DNA from: Brucepastera parasyntrophica
GTDB taxonomy: Bacteria; Spirochaetota; Spirochaetia; Treponematales; Treponemataceae
Assembly (NCBI RefSeq): GCF_022376835.1
Contig: NZ_CP084606.1
Location: 1,358,501-1,422,500 of the forward strand
Direction: 5' to 3'
DNA length: 64,000 nucleotides
The notes beneath the pieces are model-generated. The model saw only the letters and a list, made by a program, of their open reading frames with translations, ran no database searches and was not told the origin of the DNA. Numbering within the stretch: position 1 is the stretch's first letter; each line of letters starts with the position of its first letter. The translations under genes were made by a program, and so were the position numbers. This document shows, one piece after another, positions 54,943 through 63,268 of this stretch.

Positions 54943-55997
54943 TCATAAGTTCTTCATAATATCCAGCAGCTGCCGCATATCATCGGGAGTACCAATGGAA
55001 ATACGGACAAACCCGGCGATTCCGGGACTGTCGAAATAGCGCACAAGTACTCCCTGTTTTTTAATATATTCATATACTTCCCTGCCGTTCAGCGACGGAT
55101 GCCTTACAAATACAAAGTTTGCCCTGGAAGGAAGAACGGTCCATCCCAGCTTTTCCAGTTCCGCCGAAAACAAACCCCGGGTCTGTATTATTTCAGTATT
55201 GATTTTCTTGTAGTAACCGGGATCGCCGCAGGCCGCAACCCCGATTTCCTGGGTCAGCCGGTCAACCGGAAAATGATTAAAAGAATCCTTCGCTGTAAAC
55301 AGAGCCCGTATAATACCGGGATCGGCGACAGCGTACCCGAGACGAGCCCCGGCAAAACAGAAACTTTTTGAAAAGGTTCTCACAATTACAAGATTTTTAT
55401 ATTTTTCCAGAAGCGGGAGCGCGGTTTCGCCGCCGAAATCAATATAAGCCTCATCCACAACCACAGGCCGTCCTGAAGGATATCTGTCCAGGAGCCGCTC
55501 TAGTTCCGGGAGTTCCAGAAAAATACCGGTCGGCGCGTTCGGGTTCGCGAAAATAAGGCCGGAACTGTCTCCTTCAAGCAGGGCTCCGCAGTCAAGGGAA
55601 AAATCAGAGGCAAGAGGGATCTTCCTGAACGGAATATCGTAATAACCGCAGTATACCGGGTAAAAACTGTAAGTATACTCGGGAAAATGCAGGGGAGCAT
55701 CGGAATCGAAGAGTGTAAAAAAGATAAAGGACAGAACCTCATCGGAGCCGTTTCCCGCAAATACCATGTCGGGCGTAATACCCGGGCCGAGCATGCCCGC
55801 GATCGCGTTTCGCAGCGCATTTGAGTCGGGATCGGGATACAGCCGGTACTGTCCGGCGTCAAATTCCCTGACAGCCTTTTGGACTTCGGGAGATGGGGAT
55901 AGGGATTTTCGTTTGCGTTGAGTTTTATGTAAGGGCGGTCTTTCGGCTGCTCTCCTGGAATATAGGGATGCAATGCTGAAAAACGACGGGCAAACAT
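54943..55997 (-). CDS. hisC: Histidinol-phosphate aminotransferase, one frame break
   Basis: PLP enzyme of histidine synthesis. N-terminus [14 protein letters not shown], then [20 protein letters not shown] and [16 protein letters not shown] lysine in [17 protein letters not shown], and a C-terminal [10 protein letters not shown]. The frame breaks at three G on the plus strand (55888-55890); one base restores [12 protein letters not shown] and a 351-residue protein of normal length. The ATG at 55997 follows GGAGG. No other his gene is present here, so it may serve a broader transaminase role. Confidence 0.92.
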
Positions 55998-56042
55998 GAG
56001 GCCTCCGGTTCAGACAGGGACAGGGCCCCTGAGTTCCGGCAT

Positions 56043-56071
56043 ATTTTACACTATTACATATCCCGCGGCAA
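56043..56071 (-). promoter_or_regulatory. Promoter of hisC
   Basis: On the minus strand TTGCCG (56066-56071), 17-base spacer, TAAAAT (56043-56048). The remainder of the 283-base gap up to 56230 shows only a pyrimidine-rich stretch. Confidence 0.5.
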
Positions 56072-56237
56072 GGGTGGCGGCAGGCTGCTCCCGAAAAAAA
56101 CTGATTTAAAACCAGGAATCCGTTTTGTCTGGCCAGGAGTTGGACCGGATTTGTCTTTTCGCAAAGCTTTTTTCCGGGCTTCTGTCTTCACTTTTTACCC
56201 CTCGACCACAATTTTTCCGCAAAGCGCAGTTTCTTCA

Positions 56238-56266
56238 TTGAGAAAATACCGGAGGTATGATATAAT
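56238..56266 (+). promoter_or_regulatory. Promoter with a very short leader for the 639-residue protein
   Basis: TTGAGA (56238-56243), 17-base spacer, TATAAT (56261-56266), only 14 bases before the ATG at 56281. No Shine-Dalgarno lies in those 14 bases. Confidence 0.65.
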
Positions 56267-56280
56267 AAAACACTATAAGT

Positions 56281-58200
56281 ATGTCATCCATTCCGACCGA
56301 TCTGGCAGTATTACTGAGACTCTACGCAGGCAAACAGAACAATCCTAATATTGTCATACAGGATTTTTGCGAATATCTGCAGAAATATGCCCGGCACTAT
56401 ATTGAACAGGAACCTGAGCTTGTTATCTACCTCGCGGACACGGCGTCCACCGTGCAGATTGAACTGGAAAAACTGCAGGACAAGGGCCGGGTGGTCCTTT
56501 CAAGCGACCCGAAAAGCAGAAATCTTGTTTTTGTGCCCCAGTTTTTTGTGGATAAAATGACCCAGTGGTACAAAAGAATAGAGGAACGCCCGGAAGTACC
56601 CTTCCCGCTTGTATCGGAACTGCCGGAAAATTTTCCGGTAGAGGTCCTGAGGCAGATTCTTGTTTCCGCCGAGTTCCTTGAACTTCTTGAAACAGGAGAA
56701 CGTTCCAATAACTTCTTATATCAATTGAATTTTCCCGATGAAATCCCCGCGCTTGTGTATCCGGGGTCCATACTGCCGGACAAAATGCTGACGCTTGCTC
56801 TGGCGAAAATCCGCTATTTTCTGCGCAAGGATGAATCCCGCGATTATATACAGAAACGGCTGTCGGTCACCAATCCGGGAAGGGAAATGGTTGTCAAGAA
56901 ATTCCTGTTCCAGTTTCAGATGCACCCTTCCGATGCGCTCGCGGATTTTAAAAAAGCCACTGACACCTATATTTTCTGGAGTTCGGTCTGCGGCTTTATA
57001 AAACAGGATTACGGAAAGAAAAATGAAAAAACTCCTGAAGAAAACGCGCTGCTTCAGGCTGTACTCATAATCGAACATATGAATTATTATTTCAAGTCAA
57101 AGGCCCAGCAGAGCATACAGCGGGAAACTGCCCTCAAGAACCTTGCCCTGTGTTTTCAGAAAGCCCCGTATTATTTTGATATGAATGCAATAACCGGTTT
57201 TATCGATTCGCGGGGTGTTCCGCTTTTGGGCCAGTACAGTGAAACAGACCTCGATGACTTCCTTAAAAGTAAAACAGCGCAGATTTCACCGGAAGCCCTT
57301 CCCGAAATGCTGGTTTTTAAAACTGAAAACAGCGGCAGATACTTTATCCTGAAGGACAGGATACCCGCTCTGATTATTCACCTGTGCAATGAAAACAGAA
57401 AGAAAATCAAGGAATTTATTACCCAGGAATGGCTGCAGATACTGATGGCCTACGGCCAGGATGAAGCCATGAAAAACCAGCAGGCCTTTGAAAAAAAGCT
57501 CGAGGCGCTGTGCAAGACAGTCGAGCCGGTCCTCCACGGACTGCTGACTGCTCCTTTTATCCAGCTTATGGCCAGGGAAGATCTTGAATCGGAAAAAGCG
57601 AATCCGGGGAAGCACAAGGTTTTTGAACACGGACGGCTCCTTCCCTACAGTACGCTGCTGATGCTGAACCGGCAGGAACTGCTCACCGATACGAGGATTA
57701 TGCTGCCGTTCTGGTATACGATCCCCATAATTTCTTCAATTATTGCTTTTTTCCGGCGCCCGAAAAAAAAGAAGCGGAAAAAGTCCCAGGTTCAGCAAAC
57801 TTCCGCCGATGTCCAGGTGAACGAGAACCAGCATGAAAGCCGGCATCATTCTTCACACGCTGAAATGAAAACAGCGGTCGAAGTCCTTGAAAAACAGCTT
57901 GTTCCCAAAGGTTCAACCATAGAAAACGAGATGAAGACGCAGCTGGACGCGTGGAACAAGAATCTTAACCCGGAAGCCAGGCAGAATCTGACCCACGATG
58001 TTAACGCGCTTATCAAGGATTATATGCGAAAGGTCCTGAAAACGCTTAAAGCGTCTTCATTTGATCAGGCAAGGATCCAGAATCTGGCAAAAACACTGGT
58101 AGAGACCCCCAGCCTGAATGCCATCAGAAATTCGGAAGCCCTGCTTGTATATGTACAGTTATATATACTGCTTATCGTAAAGAAAAATAATATGGCATAG
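56281..58200 (+). CDS. Large hypothetical protein, 639 residues
   Basis: Soluble, mostly helical, with no signal peptide at the N-terminus. A hydrophobic stretch at about residues 478-495 (MLPFWYTIPIISSIIAFF) is followed by a very basic segment (RRPKKKKRKKSQVQQ) and a His-rich stretch (HESRHHSSHAE), then a helical C-terminal domain. This arrangement suggests a membrane-associated or nucleic-acid-contacting cytoplasmic protein. I do not recognise the family. The frame is intact despite long A runs. Confidence 0.72.
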   Translation: MSSIPTDLAVLLRLYAGKQNNPNIVIQDFCEYLQKYARHYIEQEPELVIYLADTASTVQIELEKLQDKGRVVLSSDPKSRNLVFVPQFFVDKMTQWYKRIEERPEVPFPLVSELPENFPVEVLRQILVSAEFLELLETGERSNNFLYQLNFPDEIPALVYPGSILPDKMLTLALAKIRYFLRKDESRDYIQKRLSVTNPGREMVVKKFLFQFQMHPSDALADFKKATDTYIFWSSVCGFIKQDYGKKNEKTPEENALLQAVLIIEHMNYYFKSKAQQSIQRETALKNLALCFQKAPYYFDMNAITGFIDSRGVPLLGQYSETDLDDFLKSKTAQISPEALPEMLVFKTENSGRYFILKDRIPALIIHLCNENRKKIKEFITQEWLQILMAYGQDEAMKNQQAFEKKLEALCKTVEPVLHGLLTAPFIQLMAREDLESEKANPGKHKVFEHGRLLPYSTLLMLNRQELLTDTRIMLPFWYTIPIISSIIAFFRRPKKKKRKKSQVQQTSADVQVNENQHESRHHSSHAEMKTAVEVLEKQLVPKGSTIENEMKTQLDAWNKNLNPEARQNLTHDVNALIKDYMRKVLKTLKASSFDQARIQNLAKTLVETPSLNAIRNSEALLVYVQLYILLIVKKNNMA

Positions 58201-58214
58201 CCGGAGCGGAAGTA

Positions 58215-58595
58215 TTATTTTTCCCCTATACCCAGTCTGAACAGCAGTTCTGTTTCGGAAACATAGTTGCTCTCTGATGTCAGCTCTCCGTTTTTGTAGA
58301 ACCTCAGATAAGGAATCTCAAAGTTTTTGAGGACTGTTTCCTTAAAATGGACAAATTCCTCATAAAACGGTTCTTTATCATATTCAACATACAGCAGTTC
58401 CACAGAGTCTCCGGAAGCGGAAGCCGCTATTTTTTTCTCAACGGCCCCCATGTACATCTCCATTACCTTCCATTGGGGACACCAGCTTTGGGTCATTATA
58501 ATAACCGTTTTTGCCGCGCTGCTTTTTGTTTCAGGAGAAAAATCACCATTTTTTGTAGCATACAGGCATTCATCATTAGTCAGTTTACGCATCAT
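58215..58595 (-). CDS. Thioredoxin-fold protein with a single active-site Cys
   Basis: 126 residues, thioredoxin-like order: a strand (TVIIMTQSWCPQWK), helix, strand (VELLYVEYDKE), then the cis-Pro region IPYLRFYKNGEL. The redox motif is WCPQW, so the second Cys is replaced by Trp. It cannot form the usual internal disulphide and might use a monothiol mechanism or be a binding protein. The ATG at 58595 or 58592 is possible. It is transcribed alone. Confidence 0.78.
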   Translation of the reverse strand: MMRKLTNDECLYATKNGDFSPETKSSAAKTVIIMTQSWCPQWKVMEMYMGAVEKKIAASASGDSVELLYVEYDKEPFYEEFVHFKETVLKNFEIPYLRFYKNGELTSESNYVSETELLFRLGIGEK

Positions 58596-58678
58596 ACTTA
58601 CTAATATATACTTATTTTGAGTGAAAAGCTATATTCCGGGCTTTGTATTTTTTTGTACGCAAAAAACGGGAGGAAAAA

Positions 58679-58873
58679 ATGAAAGTCTGTACGGCAACTG
58701 AAAACGCAAAAAACTGTAACTGTACCTATCCCTGCAGCAAAAAGGGAATATGCTGCGAATGTATCAGCTACCACAGAAGATCGGGAGAATTACCGGCCTG
58801 TTATTTTTCTCCGGAGGAAGAACGGAGCTACGACCGCTCGGTTTCTTTTTATATCCAAAGCAGAAAAAAATAA
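58679..58873 (+). CDS. Small Cys-rich protein, DUF6485-like
   Basis: 64 residues with six clustered Cys near the start ([20 protein letters not shown]) and a conserved-looking [19 protein letters not shown]. The pattern suggests a small zinc- or Fe-S-binding protein; it resembles DUF6485 proteins that are found across anaerobes, with no known role. The ATG at 58679 follows GGGAGG. Its TAA stop is the first codon of repeat A copy 6. Confidence 0.82.
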   Translation: MKVCTATENAKNCNCTYPCSKKGICCECISYHRRSGELPACYFSPEEERSYDRSVSFYIQSRKK

Positions 58874-59005
58874 AATACCCCGCCGCAGAGCAGTCAGCTC
58901 GAAGAGCTGCAGACCTTTGGTCTGGGGCATTCGCAGGCCGCGGAAGCGGCCATTATATACCTTACAGAACCAGCCGCAGGCTGATTAAACCCTTATCACA
59001 AATAA
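58868..59005 (+). repeat. Repeat family A, copy 6 (module M, degenerate right end)
   Basis: Begins AAATAAAATACCCCGCCGC, the TAA being the stop of the DUF6485-like gene. Module M is complete, including GTCAGCTCGAAGAGCTGCAG, shared with copy 1. The right end is altered (CTTATCACAAATAA). It reaches to within 20 bases of the convergent lipoprotein gene. Confidence 0.88.
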
Positions 59006-59024
59006 GCGGCCCGGCTCTGCACTG

Positions 59025-59828
59025 TTAATATGAACTGAATTTGGTTGTATAGCCTTTTTTAATCGCTGCAAGCTCGCCGCTGTTCACAGACTTTGTGCCT
59101 GTTTTTATCCATGCGTATTTTATGAGTTCGCCGGGGACATCGCTGTTTGTCCACCAGGTATATGATGTCTCGGAAGAACTGGTTTTAACGGTATAATCCA
59201 GTTTTTGAGCCTGATAGGTTCCCGCACCGACAGTAATTTTTTCCGTTCCCTGTATGTAGCTGGTGAGGTCTTTCCAGTTTATACCGGCGATGGCTCCTGA
59301 CGCCGGAGCGGCATCGTCCGATCCCGACCCCAGAGAAAGTTTGGAATTGAATTCCGCTTCTTCAACACGCTGGAGATCGGAATTATAAAAACGGATTTTC
59401 TTTGATTTCTGGTTTGCATCCATCAAAACCTCATATTCCCATTTATCCGTGCCGTTGTCCCAGCCGAGGTACCACCACTCATCGCCGTCCGGCAGGTTTT
59501 TCAGCAGGGCCCTTTCCGCGGTTACCGAGGTGGTATTACCGTCTTCGTCAGTTGTAACGGTTTTCCATACCAGTCCCTGGCCTTCTTCAAGAGCAAACGT
59601 TCCGCCGCCGTATCCGCCGACATACATAACCTGTGTGTATAAAACCTTAAACCGCGCTTTCTGGGTAAGCCCGGTCAGTCCTACCATTGAGGCAAGTTCG
59701 GCTGTTGCCGTTGCCTTGAGTCCGTCCAGCGACGTACTCGCGGTGGACGAAGAAACGGAAAGACAGGATGTAAAAAGAGTCAAAAGCAGTATTGCCCCCA
59801 TCGTTCTGAAACATAACTTACAATACAT
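59025..59828 (-). CDS. Hypothetical lipoprotein, 267 residues
   Basis: A signal peptide with lipobox LFTSC. The mature protein begins with a Ser/Thr-rich stretch, followed by strand-rich parts with many aromatics (DEWWYLGWDNGTDKWEYEV). I use the ATG at 59828, which has GGAGGTG directly upstream, rather than an ATG at 59846 in the same frame. No family recognised. A 29-base tandem duplication lies just upstream. Confidence 0.75.
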   Translation of the reverse strand: MYCKLCFRTMGAILLLTLFTSCLSVSSSTASTSLDGLKATATAELASMVGLTGLTQKARFKVLYTQVMYVGGYGGGTFALEEGQGLVWKTVTTDEDGNTTSVTAERALLKNLPDGDEWWYLGWDNGTDKWEYEVLMDANQKSKKIRFYNSDLQRVEEAEFNSKLSLGSGSDDAAPASGAIAGINWKDLTSYIQGTEKITVGAGTYQAQKLDYTVKTSSSETSYTWWTNSDVPGELIKYAWIKTGTKSVNSGELAAIKKGYTTKFSSY

Positions 59829-59865
59829 AAAACACCTCCATTTCATCCCAGTATAGTATAGATTT

Positions 59866-59923
59866 CCGGAAAATAAAAAACTTTTTTCGCGAAACCGGAA
59901 AATAAAAAACTTTTTTCGCGAAA
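59866..59923. repeat. Tandem duplication, 2 x 29 bases
   Basis: The 29-base unit starting CCGGAAAATAAAAAAC and ending TTTTTTCGCGAAA occurs twice without interruption (59866-59894 and 59895-59923), upstream of the lipoprotein gene and possibly covering its promoter. Confidence 0.9.
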
Positions 59924-60013
59924 AATGAAAATTTTCAGTAAAAAGGAATAAGACGGACAGCGAGACTGATGGGTTTTTTCAGTATTATCAGAGGAACCGG
60001 CACCGAGGAAAAA

Positions 60014-60883
60014 TCAGGGACTGTTTCTGTTTTTCAGAAAGCTGTCGATAATGACGCGGTATTCCGGAATGGAATCCGCGTATCTGAGAACAGCCTCAAG
60101 ATAACCGGCAGGATCACCGGTATCCAGGCGGGTCCCTTCAAGGGAACAATTGGCGACCCTGCCCTGTTCCATGAGCCTGTTCAGAGCATAGATATGAAAA
60201 TACTCGCCGGGTTCAGTATTATTTTTTTTCGCGTCCTCAAGATGGATTTCCCATCCTTCCTCAAGAAGAGCAAAAAAATCCGGTGTATACAGATATCTTC
60301 CTATTGAAACATCGTGACCGGGTTCAGTCCCCTGAGAAGGTTTTTCCACAATGCCTCTGACATGCATACCGTCACCGTCAAGATCGAGAACGCCGTAACG
60401 GGACACATCTCCGGGTTCGGTAATAGAAGCCATAACCGAACACCCTGTCTTTTGGTATACCGCAATAAGCTGCGAAGCCAGAGGGACTTCACCGAAATGG
60501 AGATCATCAGGATAAGCGACAACGCAGGGCTCATCTCCGAGCCAGTTTTTTGCCTGCAAAAGAGCATGGCCGGTCCCCATCATTTTCTGCTGGCGGATAA
60601 AGGCAATATTCGCGTTTTGGGGTGAAATCAGTTCAAGCTGGCGGGTTTTCCCCTCATTCCGGAAAATCTGTTCCAGTTCAAGCTCGCGGTCAAAATAATC
60701 TTCCAGCGCTTTCTTGCGGCGGGACGTAATAATAATTATATCACTGATACCCGAAGATACAAATTCATCAACAATAAACTGGATCGAAGGGACGGAAATC
60801 AGGGGGAGCATTTCTTTCGGGATTGTTTTAGTTACGGGCAAAAATCTTGTTCCGTAGCCCGCGGCTACAATGATACCTTTCAT
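60014..60883 (-). CDS. galU: UTP-glucose-1-phosphate uridylyltransferase
   Basis: Makes UDP-glucose for glycans and glycolipids. 289 residues with VAAGYGTRFLPVTKTIPKEM, FIVDEFVSSGISDIIIIT, KMMGTGHALLQAKNWLGDEP and VEKPSQG, in the order of GalU. The ATG at 60883 lies close to a possible -10 box (TACACT). It is divergent from mnmE with 84 bases between the start codons. Confidence 0.95.
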   Translation of the reverse strand: MKGIIVAAGYGTRFLPVTKTIPKEMLPLISVPSIQFIVDEFVSSGISDIIIITSRRKKALEDYFDRELELEQIFRNEGKTRQLELISPQNANIAFIRQQKMMGTGHALLQAKNWLGDEPCVVAYPDDLHFGEVPLASQLIAVYQKTGCSVMASITEPGDVSRYGVLDLDGDGMHVRGIVEKPSQGTEPGHDVSIGRYLYTPDFFALLEEGWEIHLEDAKKNNTEPGEYFHIYALNRLMEQGRVANCSLEGTRLDTGDPAGYLEAVLRYADSIPEYRVIIDSFLKNRNSP

Positions 60884-60967
60884 GTCCGCAGTGTATCATT
60901 CAATCCCCGGCTCCGGCAAGTGTACCGGCCCTGTTTTTAAGGCATGAAACCTGTTATACTCACTGGA

Positions 60968-62392
60968 ATGAAAGCGTCGGAATTTGTTTTACATGAACCA
61001 ATAGCCGCAATCGCAACGGCCCTTGTCCCGTCCGCCCTTGGTATTGTCCGGACTTCGGGCAGGGGGTGTATCGAATTAATCGCGCCCTATTTTTCACGGC
61101 CGGAACAGCTCCTTTCCGCGGCAGGAAATACAGCGCTGCACGGATGGCTCTATGATGCTCCCAGGGAAAGTACGGAGCAAAGGCGGGCCGTCGATGAGGT
61201 TGTGCTAACTGTTTACCGCGGACCAAAGAGTTTTACGGGCGAAGACTCCGTGGAAATTACCGGACACGGAGGTACCGCGGTTATCTTTGCCATTTACCGG
61301 CTTCTCATAAACGCCGGGTTCCGCCCTGCGGAAAAAGGTGAATTTACCTTCAGGGCCTTTGCTTCGGGAAAAGCCGATCTTTCGCGCTCGGAGGCTGTCC
61401 GGGAAATTATTGAAGCAAAAACAGACAGCGCCCGTGCACGGGCAGCAAAGAGACTTGCCGGTTCGGTTGAAAAGGAAATCTCTGAAATAAAGGACATGGT
61501 CCTCCGTATACTTGCAGCTATTGAAGTTGAAATTGAATATCCTGAAGATGAAGAGACTACGGGCGGGGCCTTCGATATAAGCCTCGCAAAAGAGGCGGAA
61601 AAGCGGCTCGAACGGCTCGAATCATCCTGGAAAGCTGAAAAACTGTATCAGGAAGGCGTGCGGATTGTTCTGGCCGGCAGCACAAACGCGGGAAAGTCCA
61701 GCCTTTTTAACGCTCTGCTCAAAGAAGACAGATCCATAGTATCGGATATTCATGGAACAACGCGGGACTGGATCGAATCGTCTGTTGATTTCGCGGGCAT
61801 CCCGGTCCGGCTGTATGACACCGCGGGGCTGAGGGAATCGGAAGACCTGATAGAAACGGAAGGTGTCGAGCGGTCAAGAACCCTGAGCGCGGCGGCAGAT
61901 ATAGTCCTGTATCTTGCAGACAGTACACTGGGATTGACCGACGCGGACAGGGCTTTTCTGAAACAGGCTTCGCAGGATTTTCCTCCCGTTATTCTGATCT
62001 GGAACAAGGCCGACAGTCCGCAGGCAGGCGAAAAGCCCTCACTTGCTGAAACAGGGGACGTGCCCCGGGCCGTATATACGCTAAGCGCAAAAACAGGAGA
62101 AGGCCTCAGAGAAATGGTGGAAGGTATAGCGGAAATGCTTCTCTGCTCCATTAATGAAGTTTCAGTTCAGGAGGGAGGACCCCGGCTCGGAAGTGGGCGT
62201 CAGAAAAATGCGGTCTGCCTGGCAAGGATTTCACTGAACCATGCCGTAAAGGCAGCTGAACAGGGGTATCCGATGGATGCCGTTTCACAGGATATGGAAG
62301 AAGCTTTGCATGCGCTCGGAGAGATAACAGGAGAAGTCACCCCGGATGATATACTTGATACTGTTTTTTCACAATTCTGTGTGGGGAAATAA
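60968..62392 (+). CDS. mnmE: tRNA modification GTPase MnmE
   Basis: With MnmG it puts the carboxymethylaminomethyl group on wobble U34 of tRNA. It has an N-terminal folate-binding domain (IAAIATALVPSALGIVRTSG), a G domain (GSTNAGKSSLFNALL, DTAGLRESE, NKAD, SAKTGEG) and the C-terminal DTVFSQFCVGK. I start at the ATG at 60968, 7 bases after TATACT (60955-60960); the ATG at 60944 with AAGG upstream is an alternative that adds 8 residues. The TAA stop opens repeat A copy 7. Confidence 0.95.
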   Translation: MKASEFVLHEPIAAIATALVPSALGIVRTSGRGCIELIAPYFSRPEQLLSAAGNTALHGWLYDAPRESTEQRRAVDEVVLTVYRGPKSFTGEDSVEITGHGGTAVIFAIYRLLINAGFRPAEKGEFTFRAFASGKADLSRSEAVREIIEAKTDSARARAAKRLAGSVEKEISEIKDMVLRILAAIEVEIEYPEDEETTGGAFDISLAKEAEKRLERLESSWKAEKLYQEGVRIVLAGSTNAGKSSLFNALLKEDRSIVSDIHGTTRDWIESSVDFAGIPVRLYDTAGLRESEDLIETEGVERSRTLSAAADIVLYLADSTLGLTDADRAFLKQASQDFPPVILIWNKADSPQAGEKPSLAETGDVPRAVYTLSAKTGEGLREMVEGIAEMLLCSINEVSVQEGGPRLGSGRQKNAVCLARISLNHAVKAAEQGYPMDAVSQDMEEALHALGEITGEVTPDDILDTVFSQFCVGK

Positions 62393-62442
62393 AATACTCC
62401 GCGTCAGAGCGGCGGGATATTAAACCCTCGCAGTGAATAAAA
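62387..62442 (+). repeat. Repeat family A, copy 7 (ends only)
   Basis: Begins GAAATAAAATACTCCGCGTC, with the TAA stop of mnmE, and ends ATTAAACCCTCGCAGTGAAT. Both internal modules are missing, leaving the two conserved ends back to back in 56 bases. Confidence 0.85.
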
Positions 62443-62443
62443 C

Positions 62444-63145
62444 CTAGAGTTTGCCGAAAAATCCCCGGGAGCCGCCCTTTATCCAGCGTCCGGGATGCCG
62501 GGAAGGAGCCGCCTGCATAAGCGAATCAGCAAGCCAGGCAGCGTTGCCGGCGTCATCTCCGGATTCAAAGCGGACAAGCATTGTCTGAAGCGCTGGATTC
62601 GTATTGTAGGGAGGCGTAAACAAAGCCGCTGTTTCTTCCGCAAGTTTGATAAAAGCTGCTTCCGCGGCAGAAAGAGCAATGCCATGCCATCCGTTTTGCA
62701 CTGCGGAAAAAGAAGAATCCCTGACGGCGAAAACAATCCGCCCGGAACCCTGGGTTTTAAAGCAGGAAACAATTTCCTGGACAAGGAGAATATAACCTGC
62801 CGCATACTCGGCCGTCAGTTCAAGCGGATATTTGTTTTTCTGTATGGTGTTTTCAAAAAAGGAAGCTATATCAAAAAAAAGGACCGCCTGGGAGCAGGAT
62901 GAAAATGTGTTTTTTATTTCAAGTAAAATTGTTCTGGCGGAAAGCGATGAAGAACGGTTCCATGGAATATCAGCCAGATTGATATTTTTATCAGCGGGAC
63001 CTTCTTTCTTTTTTTCACCCTTTTTCTGATTGCTTTCAGGCACATCGGAAATAATTGCTACGGAAGCATCTCTGCTCCGGAGTGCAGACGCGAGTATAAC
63101 TCCAAGCGGGACAGATTTGTCGGCAATCAGTATACAAGAACCCAT
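62444..63145 (-). CDS. Hypothetical protein, Rossmann/SDR-like start
   Basis: 233 residues. The first strand-helix-strand (CILIADKSVPLGVILASALR then SVAIISDVPES) resembles a dinucleotide-binding fold, and the later GRIVFAVRDSS and GIALSAAEAAFIKLAEE recall short-chain dehydrogenases, but neither the GxxxGxG nor YxxxK motif is present. It may be a non-catalytic SDR relative. A lysine-rich loop (NQKKGEKKKEG) is inserted after residue 40. TATTAT or TATATT lies 7-9 bases before the ATG with no Shine-Dalgarno. Confidence 0.6.
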   Translation of the reverse strand: MGSCILIADKSVPLGVILASALRSRDASVAIISDVPESNQKKGEKKKEGPADKNINLADIPWNRSSSLSARTILLEIKNTFSSCSQAVLFFDIASFFENTIQKNKYPLELTAEYAAGYILLVQEIVSCFKTQGSGRIVFAVRDSSFSAVQNGWHGIALSAAEAAFIKLAEETAALFTPPYNTNPALQTMLVRFESGDDAGNAAWLADSLMQAAPSRHPGRWIKGGSRGFFGKL

Positions 63146-63232
63146 GATACATATAATATATCGGTAAACCGGCTATATAAACAAGTGATTCGGGCAAGTT
63201 TGCCTGGAAAAATGAAACGGACTGCGTTCCGA

Positions 63233-63261
63233 TTGACTGGAATAAAACCTTGAGGTATTCT
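63233..63261 (+). promoter_or_regulatory. Promoter giving a leaderless symporter mRNA
   Basis: TTGACT (63233-63238), 17-base spacer, TATTCT (63256-63261), then 7 bases to the ATG at 63269. Confidence 0.6.
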
Positions 63262-63268
63262 TCCTCAT

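Noticed and set aside
884..55890. Programmed ribosomal frameshifting as the cause of the frame breaks
   Set aside because: The breaks lie in unrelated housekeeping genes, at different homopolymers, without common slippery heptamers or downstream structures.
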